Shown here piece by piece: positions 46,657 to 55,800 of a stretch of DNA of 64,000 nt (position 1 is the stretch's first letter; every line of letters begins with the position of its first letter). The position numbers and the translations under genes were made by a program. Origin of the DNA: Peribacillus loiseleuriae (lineage in GTDB: Bacteria > Bacillota > Bacilli > Bacillales > DSM-1321); contig NZ_LFZW01000001.1 in NCBI RefSeq assembly GCF_001183985.1, positions 1,942,373 to 2,006,372 of the forward strand, written 5' to 3'. The notes under the pieces are model-generated. The model saw nothing but the letters and a program-made list of their open reading frames with translations, made no database searches and was not told the origin of the DNA.

Positions 46657-48462
46657 TCATGAGAAAATAGATTGATAAATACCTTCCTTCTCCAAAATGG
46701 AAAGTACTATCTTGGATAAGGTGCTTCCACCTGCCTGCTTTTCACCTTGACTATGAACAGCAAAGAAAAAAGTATTATCTACAGTTTCTACATAACCTAC
46801 AAACCAACCTTCAATATTTTCCCCGTTTAAAACTGTGGTTCCCGTTTTTCCAGATAAACGATTACCATTTGATTCTTCTAGAAGTAAGGAGTCTTTCACA
46901 GTTTGAATACTAGATTGTTCAAAAGCGAATTCATTATCATAAAACTTTTTCAAAATATCTACCTGTTCAACAGGAGAAATTTTTAGAGAGTCATTTAGCC
47001 AATAATTAGTGATATTGCCCGATAAATCGCCGTTTCCATAATTTATTTGTTCGTAGTAGTTCTGCAATTTCTTCTTGCCCATCTGTTGATCAAGATTTTG
47101 AAAATACCATGAGGCGGAGCTTTCCATAGCAGAGAATAAATCTTGATCTTGATTCCATTCCTCATATGGATAGAGAGTTCCATCCCAAGTCATTTGAGAA
47201 TTGTCCCTTGTAATAATCCCAGATTCTAGAGCAAACAATGCATTGAATATTTTATAAGTGGAAGCAGGTGCGAATCTAGTAGTACTTTCTTCCTTATTGT
47301 ATATAGTATACTGTTTCATTTTTAAATCATACAGTACAGCACTCCCTGAAAGTTCATCAAAAAAGCTACTGTAATCTTTGTACACTACATTGGTATTAGA
47401 AAAAGGATGTGATTCTTTGTTCACAGCCAATATAGATATAGAAGGAATACTAATCAAAATGATCGCAAGAACAATGATGAATACTAGAGCACTTTTCATT
47501 TTTAACAGATGTGATTCTACTTGGAAATTTACGATTGTAACAATACGCCTTTTTACTTGTTTGTAAGAGCTACTGATATCTGAAGCAGCTAACAAAGATG
47601 ATGTTCGTTGCGAAATAGAAGCAAATTTTAAAATAACCTCACTATATTTAAGGTGTGATTCCTTATCTAGCGTTTTTAAAACTGCATAATCGCAAGAAAT
47701 CTCCATCTCTGTTTTCATTTCCTTTAAGAAATACCATACGAGAGGATTAAACCAATAAACAGTTCTAGACAGACACATGAAGTAGTTTACTAGCATATCT
47801 CTACGTTTACAATGGTATAACTCGTGAAGCAATACACATTTCATCTCGTTAGTAGAAAGCGTGGAAATATCTTTTGGTATGACAATATATGGATAGATAA
47901 TTCCGAAGGTAATGGGTGATTTTATCAATGAGGAATATCCTAAAACAACCATTTTATGAAAATGGACTTCCTCTTTACATGTATAAAAAAGTGTTGATAA
48001 CTCTTTGTTTTCAACTACTTGTAGGCTTTTTTTTATTTTGACGATTCTTAGATTGCTATATAAAGTAGCCATAAGGATAACAATCATTCCTAATATCCAC
48101 ACTATGAAAAAGACAGAATCCATCATTCCGAAAGACGATTGCTCAATTGACATAGAAAAGTCTTGTAGCCAATTTGCATTTTGGTTAATTGTTTCTGTAG
48201 TTTTACCTGCAGAACGGATATCAGATAATTTTGAATTACTTGCTCCAAAGTTTATCATCCAGTCAAAAAAAGAGTTTATTTTTAGAAAATGAAAGGGGAT
48301 AAAAGGAGCAATCAATGTCAAAAGAGAAATCACACTGATATGATATTGGGTGTTTACAGTTATTTGGGCCTTTAATAATTTTTTTATGAGTATGATGATG
48401 CAAAAAATCACAGATAATATGATATTACTAATGAGAAAGAGAGTAAAGAAAGAATTGCCCAT
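46657..48462 (-). CDS. blaR1: BlaR1/MecR1-type beta-lactam sensor protease
   Basis: 601 residues. N-terminal M56 metalloprotease in the membrane: about four helices, zinc motif HELYH (213-217) and the downstream Glu region EMEISCDYA. A juxtamembrane KRRIVTIVNF segment (about 304-313) resembles the autocleavage region of BlaR1. The C-terminal class D-like penicillin sensor (about 365-601) has STYK (401-404) with the acylated Ser and SGKTGTT. Binding of a beta-lactam outside should activate the protease and lead to BlaI removal. The gene follows blaI with one base between. Confidence 0.95.
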   Translation of the reverse strand: MGNSFFTLFLISNIILSVIFCIIILIKKLLKAQITVNTQYHISVISLLTLIAPFIPFHFLKINSFFDWMINFGASNSKLSDIRSAGKTTETINQNANWLQDFSMSIEQSSFGMMDSVFFIVWILGMIVILMATLYSNLRIVKIKKSLQVVENKELSTLFYTCKEEVHFHKMVVLGYSSLIKSPITFGIIYPYIVIPKDISTLSTNEMKCVLLHELYHCKRRDMLVNYFMCLSRTVYWFNPLVWYFLKEMKTEMEISCDYAVLKTLDKESHLKYSEVILKFASISQRTSSLLAASDISSSYKQVKRRIVTIVNFQVESHLLKMKSALVFIIVLAIILISIPSISILAVNKESHPFSNTNVVYKDYSSFFDELSGSAVLYDLKMKQYTIYNKEESTTRFAPASTYKIFNALFALESGIITRDNSQMTWDGTLYPYEEWNQDQDLFSAMESSASWYFQNLDQQMGKKKLQNYYEQINYGNGDLSGNITNYWLNDSLKISPVEQVDILKKFYDNEFAFEQSSIQTVKDSLLLEESNGNRLSGKTGTTVLNGENIEGWFVGYVETVDNTFFFAVHSQGEKQAGGSTLSKIVLSILEKEGIYQSIFS

Positions 48463-48463
48463 G

Positions 48464-48850
48464 TTATTCCTTCTTTCTGTTCTTGCGTTCTTCTAAAATT
48501 TGATACAACTCATTAATTTCATCATCTGATAGCTTATCTTGTTCCAAAAAGTTTAATACCATAGAATTAAGAGTACCATTATAAAAACGATTTAAAAAAC
48601 TATGACTCTCAATTTCTACGTAATCAATTTCAGCTACATTTGGTGTATAAACAAATACACGACTTTCCTTATAATGATTCAGTGCTCCTTTTTTTATTAG
48701 CCGTAACAACATTGTTTGAATTGTTTTAGGGCTCCAATTACTAGTTTTGGCCAACTTTTCAATAACCTCATTGGTATTGATAGAAGGGTGTTTCCAGATT
48801 ACTTTCATAACTTCTAATTCTGCTTCTGAAATTTGAGGTAATTTTTTCAT
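48464..48850 (-). CDS. blaI: BlaI/MecI-type repressor
   Basis: 128 residues from the ATG at 48850 (MKKLPQISEAELEVMKVIW, the usual BlaI/MecI start; an in-frame ATG three codons upstream is less likely). Winged helix (1-75) includes NTNEVIEKL and WSPKTIQTMLLRLIKKGAL, then the dimerisation helices. BlaI relatives are cleaved around an Asn-Phe pair in this C-terminal region; the corresponding stretch here reads SHSFLNRFYNG. Operators lie just upstream (48868-48976) and before two PBP genes. Confidence 0.95.
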   Translation of the reverse strand: MKKLPQISEAELEVMKVIWKHPSINTNEVIEKLAKTSNWSPKTIQTMLLRLIKKGALNHYKESRVFVYTPNVAEIDYVEIESHSFLNRFYNGTLNSMVLNFLEQDKLSDDEINELYQILEERKNRKKE

Positions 48851-48867
48851 ATAAACCATCCTTAAAC

Positions 48868-48976
48868 TTACGATTGTAATATTTTTATTATATTGTTCTT
48901 ATCTTAAGTAGTCAATTGAACAATAGGATAAAGAAAAAACATTGGTCTTAAATATTAGGTTTGTAATATTTAAGAC
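48868..48976. promoter_or_regulatory. BlaI operators upstream of blaI
   Basis: TTACGATTGTAA (48868-48879), 17 bases from the blaI start, and TTAGGTTTGTAA (48955-48966) at the centre of a larger palindrome with perfect 13-base arms (48945-48957 and 48964-48976). The shape matches TACA..TGTA operators of BlaI/MecI. Confidence 0.75.
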
Positions 48977-49470
48977 GCTACATTTCAGTAGATTGAATGA
49001 AAAAATGGTAGGAGAAACAAAGAAATGTCGGAAAAATATCGTTCTCGTATAGAGAAAAAATAAAAGAACAAAAAAGGATTTGGCGTGGTTGTTCTTGGAA
49101 CCAAAAAAGATTAGGGAATGACAATTGTGGATTAAATTAAGATTATATTTTTAATAAAGTGCAACTAGGAGGAAATCAAGTGCATGATGTAATACTTAGA
49201 ATTGATAAAGGACAGGGTTTTTCAGAAACGAATCCTTATATTTCGAGAAGACATGCGGTCTTTCAATATCAAAATGACTACTACACAATAATAGATTTAA
49301 AAAGCAAACATGGGATTGAAATAAATGGCTTAAGCTTATAACATAACCAGCCATTTCCTCTTAATCATAAAGATTCTATTACTTTTGCTGTTAAATAACA
49401 ATAAAGGTGTTTAATTACAAATAAAGTCGTTTAGTTTACAATAAAGTTGTTTAAAAACTTCAATCTCTTA

Positions 49471-49497
49471 TTCCATTAAAGGGCCAAATTGTGGAAT
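49471..49497. repeat. Family-2 palindrome upstream of the GNAT cargo
   Basis: TTATTCCATTAAAGGGCC, then AAATTGTGGAATAAG: inverted arms TTATTCCA/TGTGGAATAA. The matching copy downstream of the gene is at 50039-50065, so the gene is bracketed by direct copies. Confidence 0.55.
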
Positions 49498-49585
49498 AAG
49501 GAGGTTAAATAAGAATGTCGAAGTAGTGATCAAACAGTGTTATTAATTATCTAATAGGAAAGTTAAATGGTGAGGTGTAAAGAAA

Positions 49586-50038
49586 ATGAAACTCATTTCT
49601 GTAAAAGAAAATCCTAAATTTATGGATAGAGCAATTAGATATTTTCAAAGTAAATGGGCAAGCGAACAAAGTATGATGGTATATGAGGACTGTATAACCC
49701 ATTGTACTAACCCCTCTAATCCTTTGCCACAATGGTATTTGTTGATGGACGATGATAAAATAATTGGTTGTGCGGGTCTTGTTACAAATGATTTTATTAG
49801 CCGAATGGACTTATATCCTTGGGTGTGCGTCTTATATATTGAAGAGGAATACAGAGGAAATGCTTATGGTACCATTTTATTGGAGAAAACGAAGAAAAAC
49901 GCAAAAGAAGGCGGTTTTAACTATTTATGCCTCTGTACAGATCATATCGGTTATTATGAAAAATATGGATTTGAATATATCGGTACAAGTTATCATCCGT
50001 GGGGTGATAATTCCCGTATTTATAAAACAACTTTATGA
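49586..50038 (+). CDS. GNAT-family N-acetyltransferase
   Basis: 150 residues, complete. AGGTGTAAAGAAA precedes the ATG. Acetyl-CoA-binding motif A is VCVLYIEEEYRGNAYGTILL (RGNAYG fits Q/RxxGxG/A), followed by LCTDHIGYYEKYGFEYIG and a C-terminal HPWGDNSRIYK. The substrate is unknown; GNATs acetylate amino groups of antibiotics, peptides or metabolites. It is the only cargo of the mini Tn7-like element and sits between two family-2 palindromes; a terminator-like hairpin (50151-50178) follows. Confidence 0.88.
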   Translation: MKLISVKENPKFMDRAIRYFQSKWASEQSMMVYEDCITHCTNPSNPLPQWYLLMDDDKIIGCAGLVTNDFISRMDLYPWVCVLYIEEEYRGNAYGTILLEKTKKNAKEGGFNYLCLCTDHIGYYEKYGFEYIGTSYHPWGDNSRIYKTTL

Positions 50039-50065
50039 TATTCCATTAAAGGGTGAAATTGTAGG
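50039..50065. repeat. Family-2 palindrome downstream of the GNAT cargo
   Basis: TATTCCATTAAAGGGTG, then AAATTGTAGGATAA; degraded relative of 49471-49497. Confidence 0.5.
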
Positions 50066-50403
50066 ATAAATCCTTAGATTTAAACGATTTTATTGTTATA
50101 TTTTTAAGTGCGACAAAATTATTTACATCAAAAATTAAACAATTAATTTTAACCCCGACCTAAAAGAAGAACGGGGTTATACGTGTTTGAGGTTTTAAAA
50201 TTAAATAACTTTATTGTCACTTTACACTTGCTAGAGGGGGTGTCCAACTAACGTTGATCAATCAAAATGAAAGTGAATGGGAACAAACGAAGGAATTTGT
50301 TGTCCCGATTGAAGAGCAAATCATAAAACAACAAGAATTGGTCATACATAAAGAAAGACTGAAAGTCATTATTGATGGCAAACCGCTAATAGTAAATGGA
50401 TAA

Positions 50404-50949
50404 TATTTCAAATTTCTAATCTGTTTATATGAGAATAGCAATCAAGCTGTAAGTCACTAATCATAAAAAATTCCCCAGTTTTCAGCATCGTCTCGAACAC
50501 TCCAATCCTATTAAGTGATGAGAAGAGTATCTGTTATTTTTTAGGAATTTTAAACCGTTGATATTGGGTATTTTAGCACCGATGATGACAGTTGATGTCA
50601 GTTCTTTGAATAGATTCAAAGAAAACAATGGAAGAAGCACAAAGTATTCCTATTGAAAAAGATACTTTAGAATTTAGAATTTCAACAAATACCAGTTAAT
50701 TATAATCCTATATCTCTTTTTTTCTGATGCGTCATCCTTCACAACTTGTTTACCAAACTTGGCTAATACTTCATCTGTGGTGTTTGGCTCAATCATCACA
50801 ACGAAAGCTCGATCGTCACAAAAAAATTAGCGTTATTGGTTTTTTACATTAATTTTTCTATTATTGACTCTATTTTTGGTTGTAACTTCATTTCATGCTA
50901 CTTACTACTATTTGCTTTTAAAAAAGATTCAGTAGACTGCAATTGTCCT
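50404..50949. other. Debris with an unassigned minus-strand coding remnant
   Basis: On the minus strand 50674-50830 is open and protein-like (DDRAFVVMIEPNTTDEVLA, then FGKQVVKDDASEKKRYRII) but has no proper start and no family I can name. The rest shows no gene. Confidence 0.4.
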
Positions 50950-50956
50950 AAAAACC

Positions 50957-51055
50957 TACAGTTGTAAGAATTTAAAATATATGGTTATTAATTTAAGTAA
51001 AAAAATATTGAATTTAAATATTACATGTGTAATACTTTTAAAAACTACAATTGAA
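50957..51055 (+). promoter_or_regulatory. BlaI-type operator array before the first PBP gene
   Basis: TACAGTTGTA (50957-50966), TTACATGTGTAA (51021-51032) and TACAATTGAA (51046-51055). The array and the sequence between (ATTGAATTTAAAT) are repeated at 53449-53548. Confidence 0.7.
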
Positions 51056-51084
51056 AGTTTTGTTTTCTATCACTACATTTCTGA

Positions 51085-51236
51085 AGATTGAATGAAAAAA
51101 GGGTTTGGCGTGGTTGTTCTTGGAACCATAAAAGATTATGAGAATGATAATTGTGTATTAATATCATATTTTTAATAAAGTCCCTAGGAGGAAATCGAGT
51201 GCACTGATGTAATACTTAGAATTGATAAAGGACAGG
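51085..51236 (+). repeat. Duplicate of the FHA gene 5' region
   Basis: Matches about 48990-49224: GATTGAATGAAAAAA, TTTGGCGTGGTTGTTCTTGG, TTTTTAATAAAGT, CTAGGAGGAAATC and ATTGATAAAGGACAGGG. It is broken off where the PBP leader starts. Together with the operator array this shows that a control region was copied to a new gene. Confidence 0.8.
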
Positions 51237-51286
51237 GTGTATATTCATTGTTTACTATGAATTAAATATTGAAAGGAGATAAAGAT

Positions 51287-53386
51287 GTGACAGAGGATGG
51301 GGAAAGTAGTAAAGAACAACGCAAGCTGAGAAAAACAATACGTATTCGCTTTAATGTCTTCTTTTTTGTTGTATTTTTATTGTTTGTCGCTCTAATTTTA
51401 AGACTTGTAATTCTCCAAGTCGTTTATGGAGAGGATTACAAAAAGGAAGTTGGAAGAACAAAGGATGGGGTCGTCAGCACGCCGGTTCCTCGTGGGGTAA
51501 TTTATGACCGCAACGAGGAAGTCATTGTTGGCAATGTTCCTGTCAATGCAATCACGTATACTAGGCTACAGGGGACAACTTCAGAAGAAATGGTTGAAAC
51601 CGCAAAGAAGCTTGCGCAAATAATCGACGTTGAAGCAGAAGAAATTAAACCGCGGGATTTAAAGGATTATTGGATCGTCACTAGACCAGATGAGGCGAAA
51701 AAGAAAATAAAAGAAAGTGAATTAAAAGATGAAGAGTTAACGAATAAGGATCGGTATGATCGGCAAATCGAACGAATTACGTCTAATGACTTAAAAGAAA
51801 TTACTAAAGAAGAGCTAAAAGTTGCGAAGCTATTTAGGAACATGAATAGTGGCTATGCTCTCACTCCACAAGTCATCAAGAGAAATGCGACTGAAGAGGA
51901 ATTCGCAATCGTAGCTGAGCATTTAGCAGATTTGCCGAATGTTGATATTTCAACTGATTGGGATCGTCACTATCCGCACGAAAGCATTTTCCGTTCTGTA
52001 ATAGGGAATGTGACATCGTCAAAAGAAGGTTTGCCAAGCTCTAACTTAGATTACTTTTTATCTAGAGGATATAACAAAAACGACCGTGTTGGAAAAAGTC
52101 AGCTAGAATTATATTATGAAGATGTGCTGCATGGTCAAAAAGCAAAGATGAAAAATGTTACGGATAAAGGCGGCAACCTTTTAGAAACAGAGATCATCTC
52201 TGAAGGCCAAAAAGGGAAAGATCTAGTCCTATCGATTGATTTTGACCTGCAGGAGGCAGTAGAACAAGTAATTCAAGATGAGCTTCGCAGAACGAAGGGA
52301 AGAAATAGATTTTTAGACCGTGCCTTTGTCGTCATGATGGACCCTAATACTGGGGAAGTTCTTTCAATGGCGGGGAAACAACTTGTTCGCGAAAACGGCA
52401 AATATGTTTTTAATGATTATGCATTAGGAACAATTAATTCACAGTATGAAATGGGTTCTGTAGTAAAAGGTGCGACCATTTTAGCTGGATTAGAATCAGG
52501 TGCAATTTCAACTGGAACTACCTTTAGTGATGAAAAATTAAATTTAAAAGGTACACCACTTAAAGGATCGTATTCGACCTCATTAGGTACTAATGGAATT
52601 GTAGATGCATTAAAAAAGTCTTCGAATGTTTATATGTTTAAAACAGTCATCCAAATGATGGGGAAAGAATACCACTCTGGAATGTCACTTCCTAGAACGC
52701 CTGATGCTGTACAAGATTTCCGAAATTCATTTGGTCAGTTCGGTTTAGGAATTAAAACGGGAATCGACCTTCCGAATGAATCGGAGGGGTTGTTAGGTAA
52801 AGAAGCATATAATAAACCTGGTTTATTCCTTGACCTTTCAATAGGCCAGTACGATAATTATACAACGATGCAATTAGCACAGTATGTATCAACAATCGCA
52901 AATGGCGGCTACAGACTTGAGCCTCATTTGGTGAAAGAAATTCATGAACCCTCAAATACTGATGAAATAGGGGCAGTATATACACAATTTCAACCAGAAG
53001 TTTTAAATATAATAACAATGAATGATGCGTACTTACGTAATGTGCAAGAAGGATTTAGACAAGTGTACCAAAGTCCTGGTGGGACTGCTTATAAATATTT
53101 TGGAGGGGATAGTAGGTTCCGAGGATTTCAAGCAGCAGGAAAAACAGGGACAGCAGAGTCTTTTTATCAAGATCCAAATACGAAAAAAACTCATTCCACT
53201 TACAATTTAACACTTGTCGGCTATGCTCCGTACAATAATCCAGAGGTTGCATTCTCGATTGCGGTTCCATATTTAGATACAGATTCAGATCCAGTTAATA
53301 AATATATCGGTCAAAAAATCTTAAAAGCATATTTTGATTTAAAGGAACATCGGCAATCAAATCAAAGTTTTAATAATGAAGAATAA
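51287..53386 (+). CDS. Class B penicillin-binding protein (PbpA/PbpH-like)
   Basis: Transpeptidase for peptidoglycan crosslinking, 699 residues. GTG at 51287 with AAAGGAG 8 bases upstream. One membrane anchor (about 23-45), a pedestal domain, then the transpeptidase: SVVK (391-394) with the acyl-enzyme Ser, SSN (445-447) and KTG (619-621). PRGVIYDRNEEVIVGN is the usual class B start of the pedestal. It resembles the B. subtilis elongation PBPs PbpA/PbpH. BlaI-type operators upstream suggest induction by beta-lactams, unusual for a housekeeping-type PBP. Confidence 0.93.
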   Translation: MTEDGESSKEQRKLRKTIRIRFNVFFFVVFLLFVALILRLVILQVVYGEDYKKEVGRTKDGVVSTPVPRGVIYDRNEEVIVGNVPVNAITYTRLQGTTSEEMVETAKKLAQIIDVEAEEIKPRDLKDYWIVTRPDEAKKKIKESELKDEELTNKDRYDRQIERITSNDLKEITKEELKVAKLFRNMNSGYALTPQVIKRNATEEEFAIVAEHLADLPNVDISTDWDRHYPHESIFRSVIGNVTSSKEGLPSSNLDYFLSRGYNKNDRVGKSQLELYYEDVLHGQKAKMKNVTDKGGNLLETEIISEGQKGKDLVLSIDFDLQEAVEQVIQDELRRTKGRNRFLDRAFVVMMDPNTGEVLSMAGKQLVRENGKYVFNDYALGTINSQYEMGSVVKGATILAGLESGAISTGTTFSDEKLNLKGTPLKGSYSTSLGTNGIVDALKKSSNVYMFKTVIQMMGKEYHSGMSLPRTPDAVQDFRNSFGQFGLGIKTGIDLPNESEGLLGKEAYNKPGLFLDLSIGQYDNYTTMQLAQYVSTIANGGYRLEPHLVKEIHEPSNTDEIGAVYTQFQPEVLNIITMNDAYLRNVQEGFRQVYQSPGGTAYKYFGGDSRFRGFQAAGKTGTAESFYQDPNTKKTHSTYNLTLVGYAPYNNPEVAFSIAVPYLDTDSDPVNKYIGQKILKAYFDLKEHRQSNQSFNNEE

Positions 53387-53448
53387 TAGCAAAAAGTAGG
53401 ATATTTTTAAAATATTCTATTAGTATACTACTCTTCACCTTCTAAAAC

Positions 53449-53548
53449 TTACATTTGTAATATTTTAAGTATATAGTTATCAATTTAAGAAAAAAGGTAT
53501 TGAATTTAAATCTTACAAGTATAATGTTCTTAAAACTTACACTTGTAA
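53449..53548 (+). promoter_or_regulatory. BlaI-type operator array before the MecA-like gene
   Basis: TTACATTTGTAA (53449-53460), TTACAAGTATAA (53513-53524) and TTACACTTGTAA (53537-53548), same order and spacing as 50957-51055. The rest of 53549-53768 has no gene. Confidence 0.75.
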
Positions 53549-53768
53549 GTTTTATTATTCGAATAAGTGGTAGATAGGGGATATAGCATAATAGATGGGA
53601 GAAACTAATGTCATAGAAAAGTTAAAGCCTTAAATAATGACGAAGTAGGATACAATCTCTCAAAAGCTTAACAAAGTCAGCACATTTAGTGGAATAAGAT
53701 AATAAATTAACCTTAAAAAATTCATGGAATGGAGAGAGTTAACAAGTTGTTTTTTAGGAGGTAACGTA

Positions 53769-55787
53769 ATGAAAAAAAATAAACTGTTTATGATGATGAT
53801 TTTATGCTTCTTATTTATATCTGGATGCTCAAAAGAGAGTAAACAAGAAGAGATATTTGAGGGCTTTTCTGAAATGTTAACGAAACAAGATTACGGTAAG
53901 CTGTATGCTTTATTATCGAAAGAATCAAAAGAATACATAACAGAGGAAGACTTTGTGACAAGATATACAAATATTTACTCTGGTATTCAAGCCATTGATA
54001 TAAACTTAGAAAAGGAAATAGATAATGAAGATAATGTGATTCCATTCTCTATAGGAATGGAAACTGTAGCAGGCAAGGTTAATATATCGGATTATCAGTT
54101 AAAGTTAGTAAAGGAAGAGAAAGAATGGAAAATCCAATGGGATGAGAGCTTGATTTTCCCTAATATGAAAAAAGGAGATAAGGTCAAGGTAGATATTGAT
54201 AAAGCAATAAGAGGCAGTATTCTTGATAGAGATGGAAATCCACTTGCTAAAGATGGAGTAATCAAAACAGTTGGAATAAATCCAGAGGTGTTTGATCAAA
54301 GCAATCAAGAAGAGAAAATAAAAGAAATGGCAACTATTTTAGACATAAGTGAAGAAAATATTATGAAAAAACTAGATGATAATACAAAACCAAATTACTT
54401 TGTTCCAATTGTCGATATTCTATCCGATGATGAAAAACTAAGAAAGTTACAAGATAGAGGAGATGACGGAATTTTCGTAAACAGTAAAGATTCAAGGGGA
54501 TATATGAATCATGAAGCTTTCGGAAGACTTCTTGGATACGTAGGAAGTATTACTGCTGAGGAAATGGAAAAGAACAAAGAAAAAGGATATAGTACTACTT
54601 CACTCATTGGAAAAGCGGGTCTTGAGCAGGTATATGAAGATACATTAAGAGGAATAGATGGAGCAGAGATTTATATTGAAAGAGACGAAGAAAAGGTAGA
54701 AACAATTGCAAAACATGAACCACAAAAGGGTCAGGATATTAAATTGTCAATTGACTCTGATTTACAAGCTAAAATTTATGATGAAATGAATGGCGGGAAA
54801 GGTTCAGCAACAGCTGTTAATCCAAAAACTGGAGAAATTCTTGCTCTTGTTAGTTCTCCTTCTTATAATTCTAATCGCTACACAACATATGTAACGAGAG
54901 AAGAACAACAAAAGCGTGAAGAAAGTGATTTTGCTGATCAAGTAAATAGATTTAGTAAACTGTACTCACCAGGTTCTGTCTTTAAATTAATTACTGCTGC
55001 AACTGGACTTGAAAAAGGAACAATTGATCCAGAGAAGCAAATTTCCATCAATGGTCGTTCATGGAAAAAAGATAGTTCCTGGGGGAACTATAGTATTACA
55101 AGGGTGAATGATCAATCATCTGTCAACTTAAAAGGTGCAGTGAAATACTCGGATAATATCTATTTCGCCATGAGTGCTCTTGATCTGGGAAATGATGATT
55201 TTATTGCTGGAGCGAAAAAATTTGGAATTGGGGAAGAATTAGAAATTGGTTATCCTTTAGGCAATAGCCAAATCTCAAATGATGGAAGCATTGGTCGTGA
55301 TATTCTTCTTGCTGATTCAGGATACGGACAAGGAGAAGTCATGGTTACATCCTTAAATATGGCTCTTGCTTATAGTGCATTATCAAATGATGGAAATATA
55401 ATGGTACCATCACTTATTCAAACAGAAGATCAGGAAGTAGAGATTTGGAAAGAATCAGCCATATCACCTGAGCATCTATCTACATTGCAAAGTGCATTTA
55501 CTGCTGTAATTCATGAAGAAGGTGGAACAGCAACTGCTTCAAAAATCTCAGGAGTTCAATTAGCTGGAAAAACAGGAACAGCTGAAATAAAAGTATCTCA
55601 AGATGATGAAGATGGAAGTGAAGATGGCTGGTTCATTGTAACAGATTTAGATTCTTCTAAAATATCTCTTGCAATAGTGCTTGAAGATGTGAAAAAGAAA
55701 GGTGGCAGCAGGGCTGCTATACCAATTGGCAAAAATACATTGTCTGATTACTTACAAAAAATAAAGATAATTTCTGTTGGAGATTAA
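53769..55787 (+). CDS. MecA-like penicillin-binding protein (PBP2a/PBP3 type)
   Basis: 672 residues; ATG at 53769 after an ideal AGGAGGTAACGTA (an upstream in-frame ATG at 53724 lacks one). Lipoprotein signal with lipobox FISGC (Cys20), NTF2-like MecA N-domain (about 25-140), dimerisation domain with RGSILDRDGNPLAKDG, and transpeptidase with SVFK (403-406), SDN (461-463) and KTG (601-603). The active Ser is at 403, as in S. aureus PBP2a. This family (including B. subtilis PbpC) has low beta-lactam affinity. With blaR1-blaI nearby and operators in front, it forms a mec-like inducible resistance module. Confidence 0.93.
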   Translation: MKKNKLFMMMILCFLFISGCSKESKQEEIFEGFSEMLTKQDYGKLYALLSKESKEYITEEDFVTRYTNIYSGIQAIDINLEKEIDNEDNVIPFSIGMETVAGKVNISDYQLKLVKEEKEWKIQWDESLIFPNMKKGDKVKVDIDKAIRGSILDRDGNPLAKDGVIKTVGINPEVFDQSNQEEKIKEMATILDISEENIMKKLDDNTKPNYFVPIVDILSDDEKLRKLQDRGDDGIFVNSKDSRGYMNHEAFGRLLGYVGSITAEEMEKNKEKGYSTTSLIGKAGLEQVYEDTLRGIDGAEIYIERDEEKVETIAKHEPQKGQDIKLSIDSDLQAKIYDEMNGGKGSATAVNPKTGEILALVSSPSYNSNRYTTYVTREEQQKREESDFADQVNRFSKLYSPGSVFKLITAATGLEKGTIDPEKQISINGRSWKKDSSWGNYSITRVNDQSSVNLKGAVKYSDNIYFAMSALDLGNDDFIAGAKKFGIGEELEIGYPLGNSQISNDGSIGRDILLADSGYGQGEVMVTSLNMALAYSALSNDGNIMVPSLIQTEDQEVEIWKESAISPEHLSTLQSAFTAVIHEEGGTATASKISGVQLAGKTGTAEIKVSQDDEDGSEDGWFIVTDLDSSKISLAIVLEDVKKKGGSRAAIPIGKNTLSDYLQKIKIISVGD

Positions 55788-55800
55788 TAGAACAGAATAG

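Larger units (their letters stand above)
49389..50226 (+). mobile_element. 838-bp mini Tn7-like element carrying a GNAT gene
   Basis: Left end TGTTAAATAACAATAAAG (49389-49406) followed by two more TnsB-like repeats (49416, 49437). Right end, inverted, CTTTATTGTCACTTTACA (50209-50226), with another site at about 50081-50092. In both, as in Tn7, ACAATAAAG starts 9 bases after the terminal TGT. Flanks TTTGC (49384-49388) and CTTGC (50227-50231) form a 5-bp target duplication with one mismatch. No tns genes inside: it must be mobilised in trans. Confidence 0.85.
49159..50403 (+). pseudogene. FHA-domain protein split by a mini Tn7-like element
   Basis: Left part: QVHDVILRIDKGQGFSETNP, YISRRHAVFQYQNDYYTIID and SKHGIEINGLSL, the FHA core (phosphothreonine-binding S/R/H/N pattern), a stop at 49339-49341, then HNQPFPLNHKDSITF up to 49388. 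Right part (50232-50403): ARGGVQLTLINQNESEW, VVPIEEQIIKQQE, and DGKPLIVNG then stop. Removing 49389-50231 joins SITF directly to ARGGV, a normal FHA ending. The coding start is unclear (GTG 49159 or earlier) and other stops show that decay preceded or followed the insertion. A copy of its 5' region lies at 51085-51236. Confidence 0.85.

Noticed and set aside
53055-53270. Antisense and alternative-frame ORFs within PBP, liv, mannosidase and kinase genes
   Set aside because: They overlap genes with full family motifs and have no start signals of their own.
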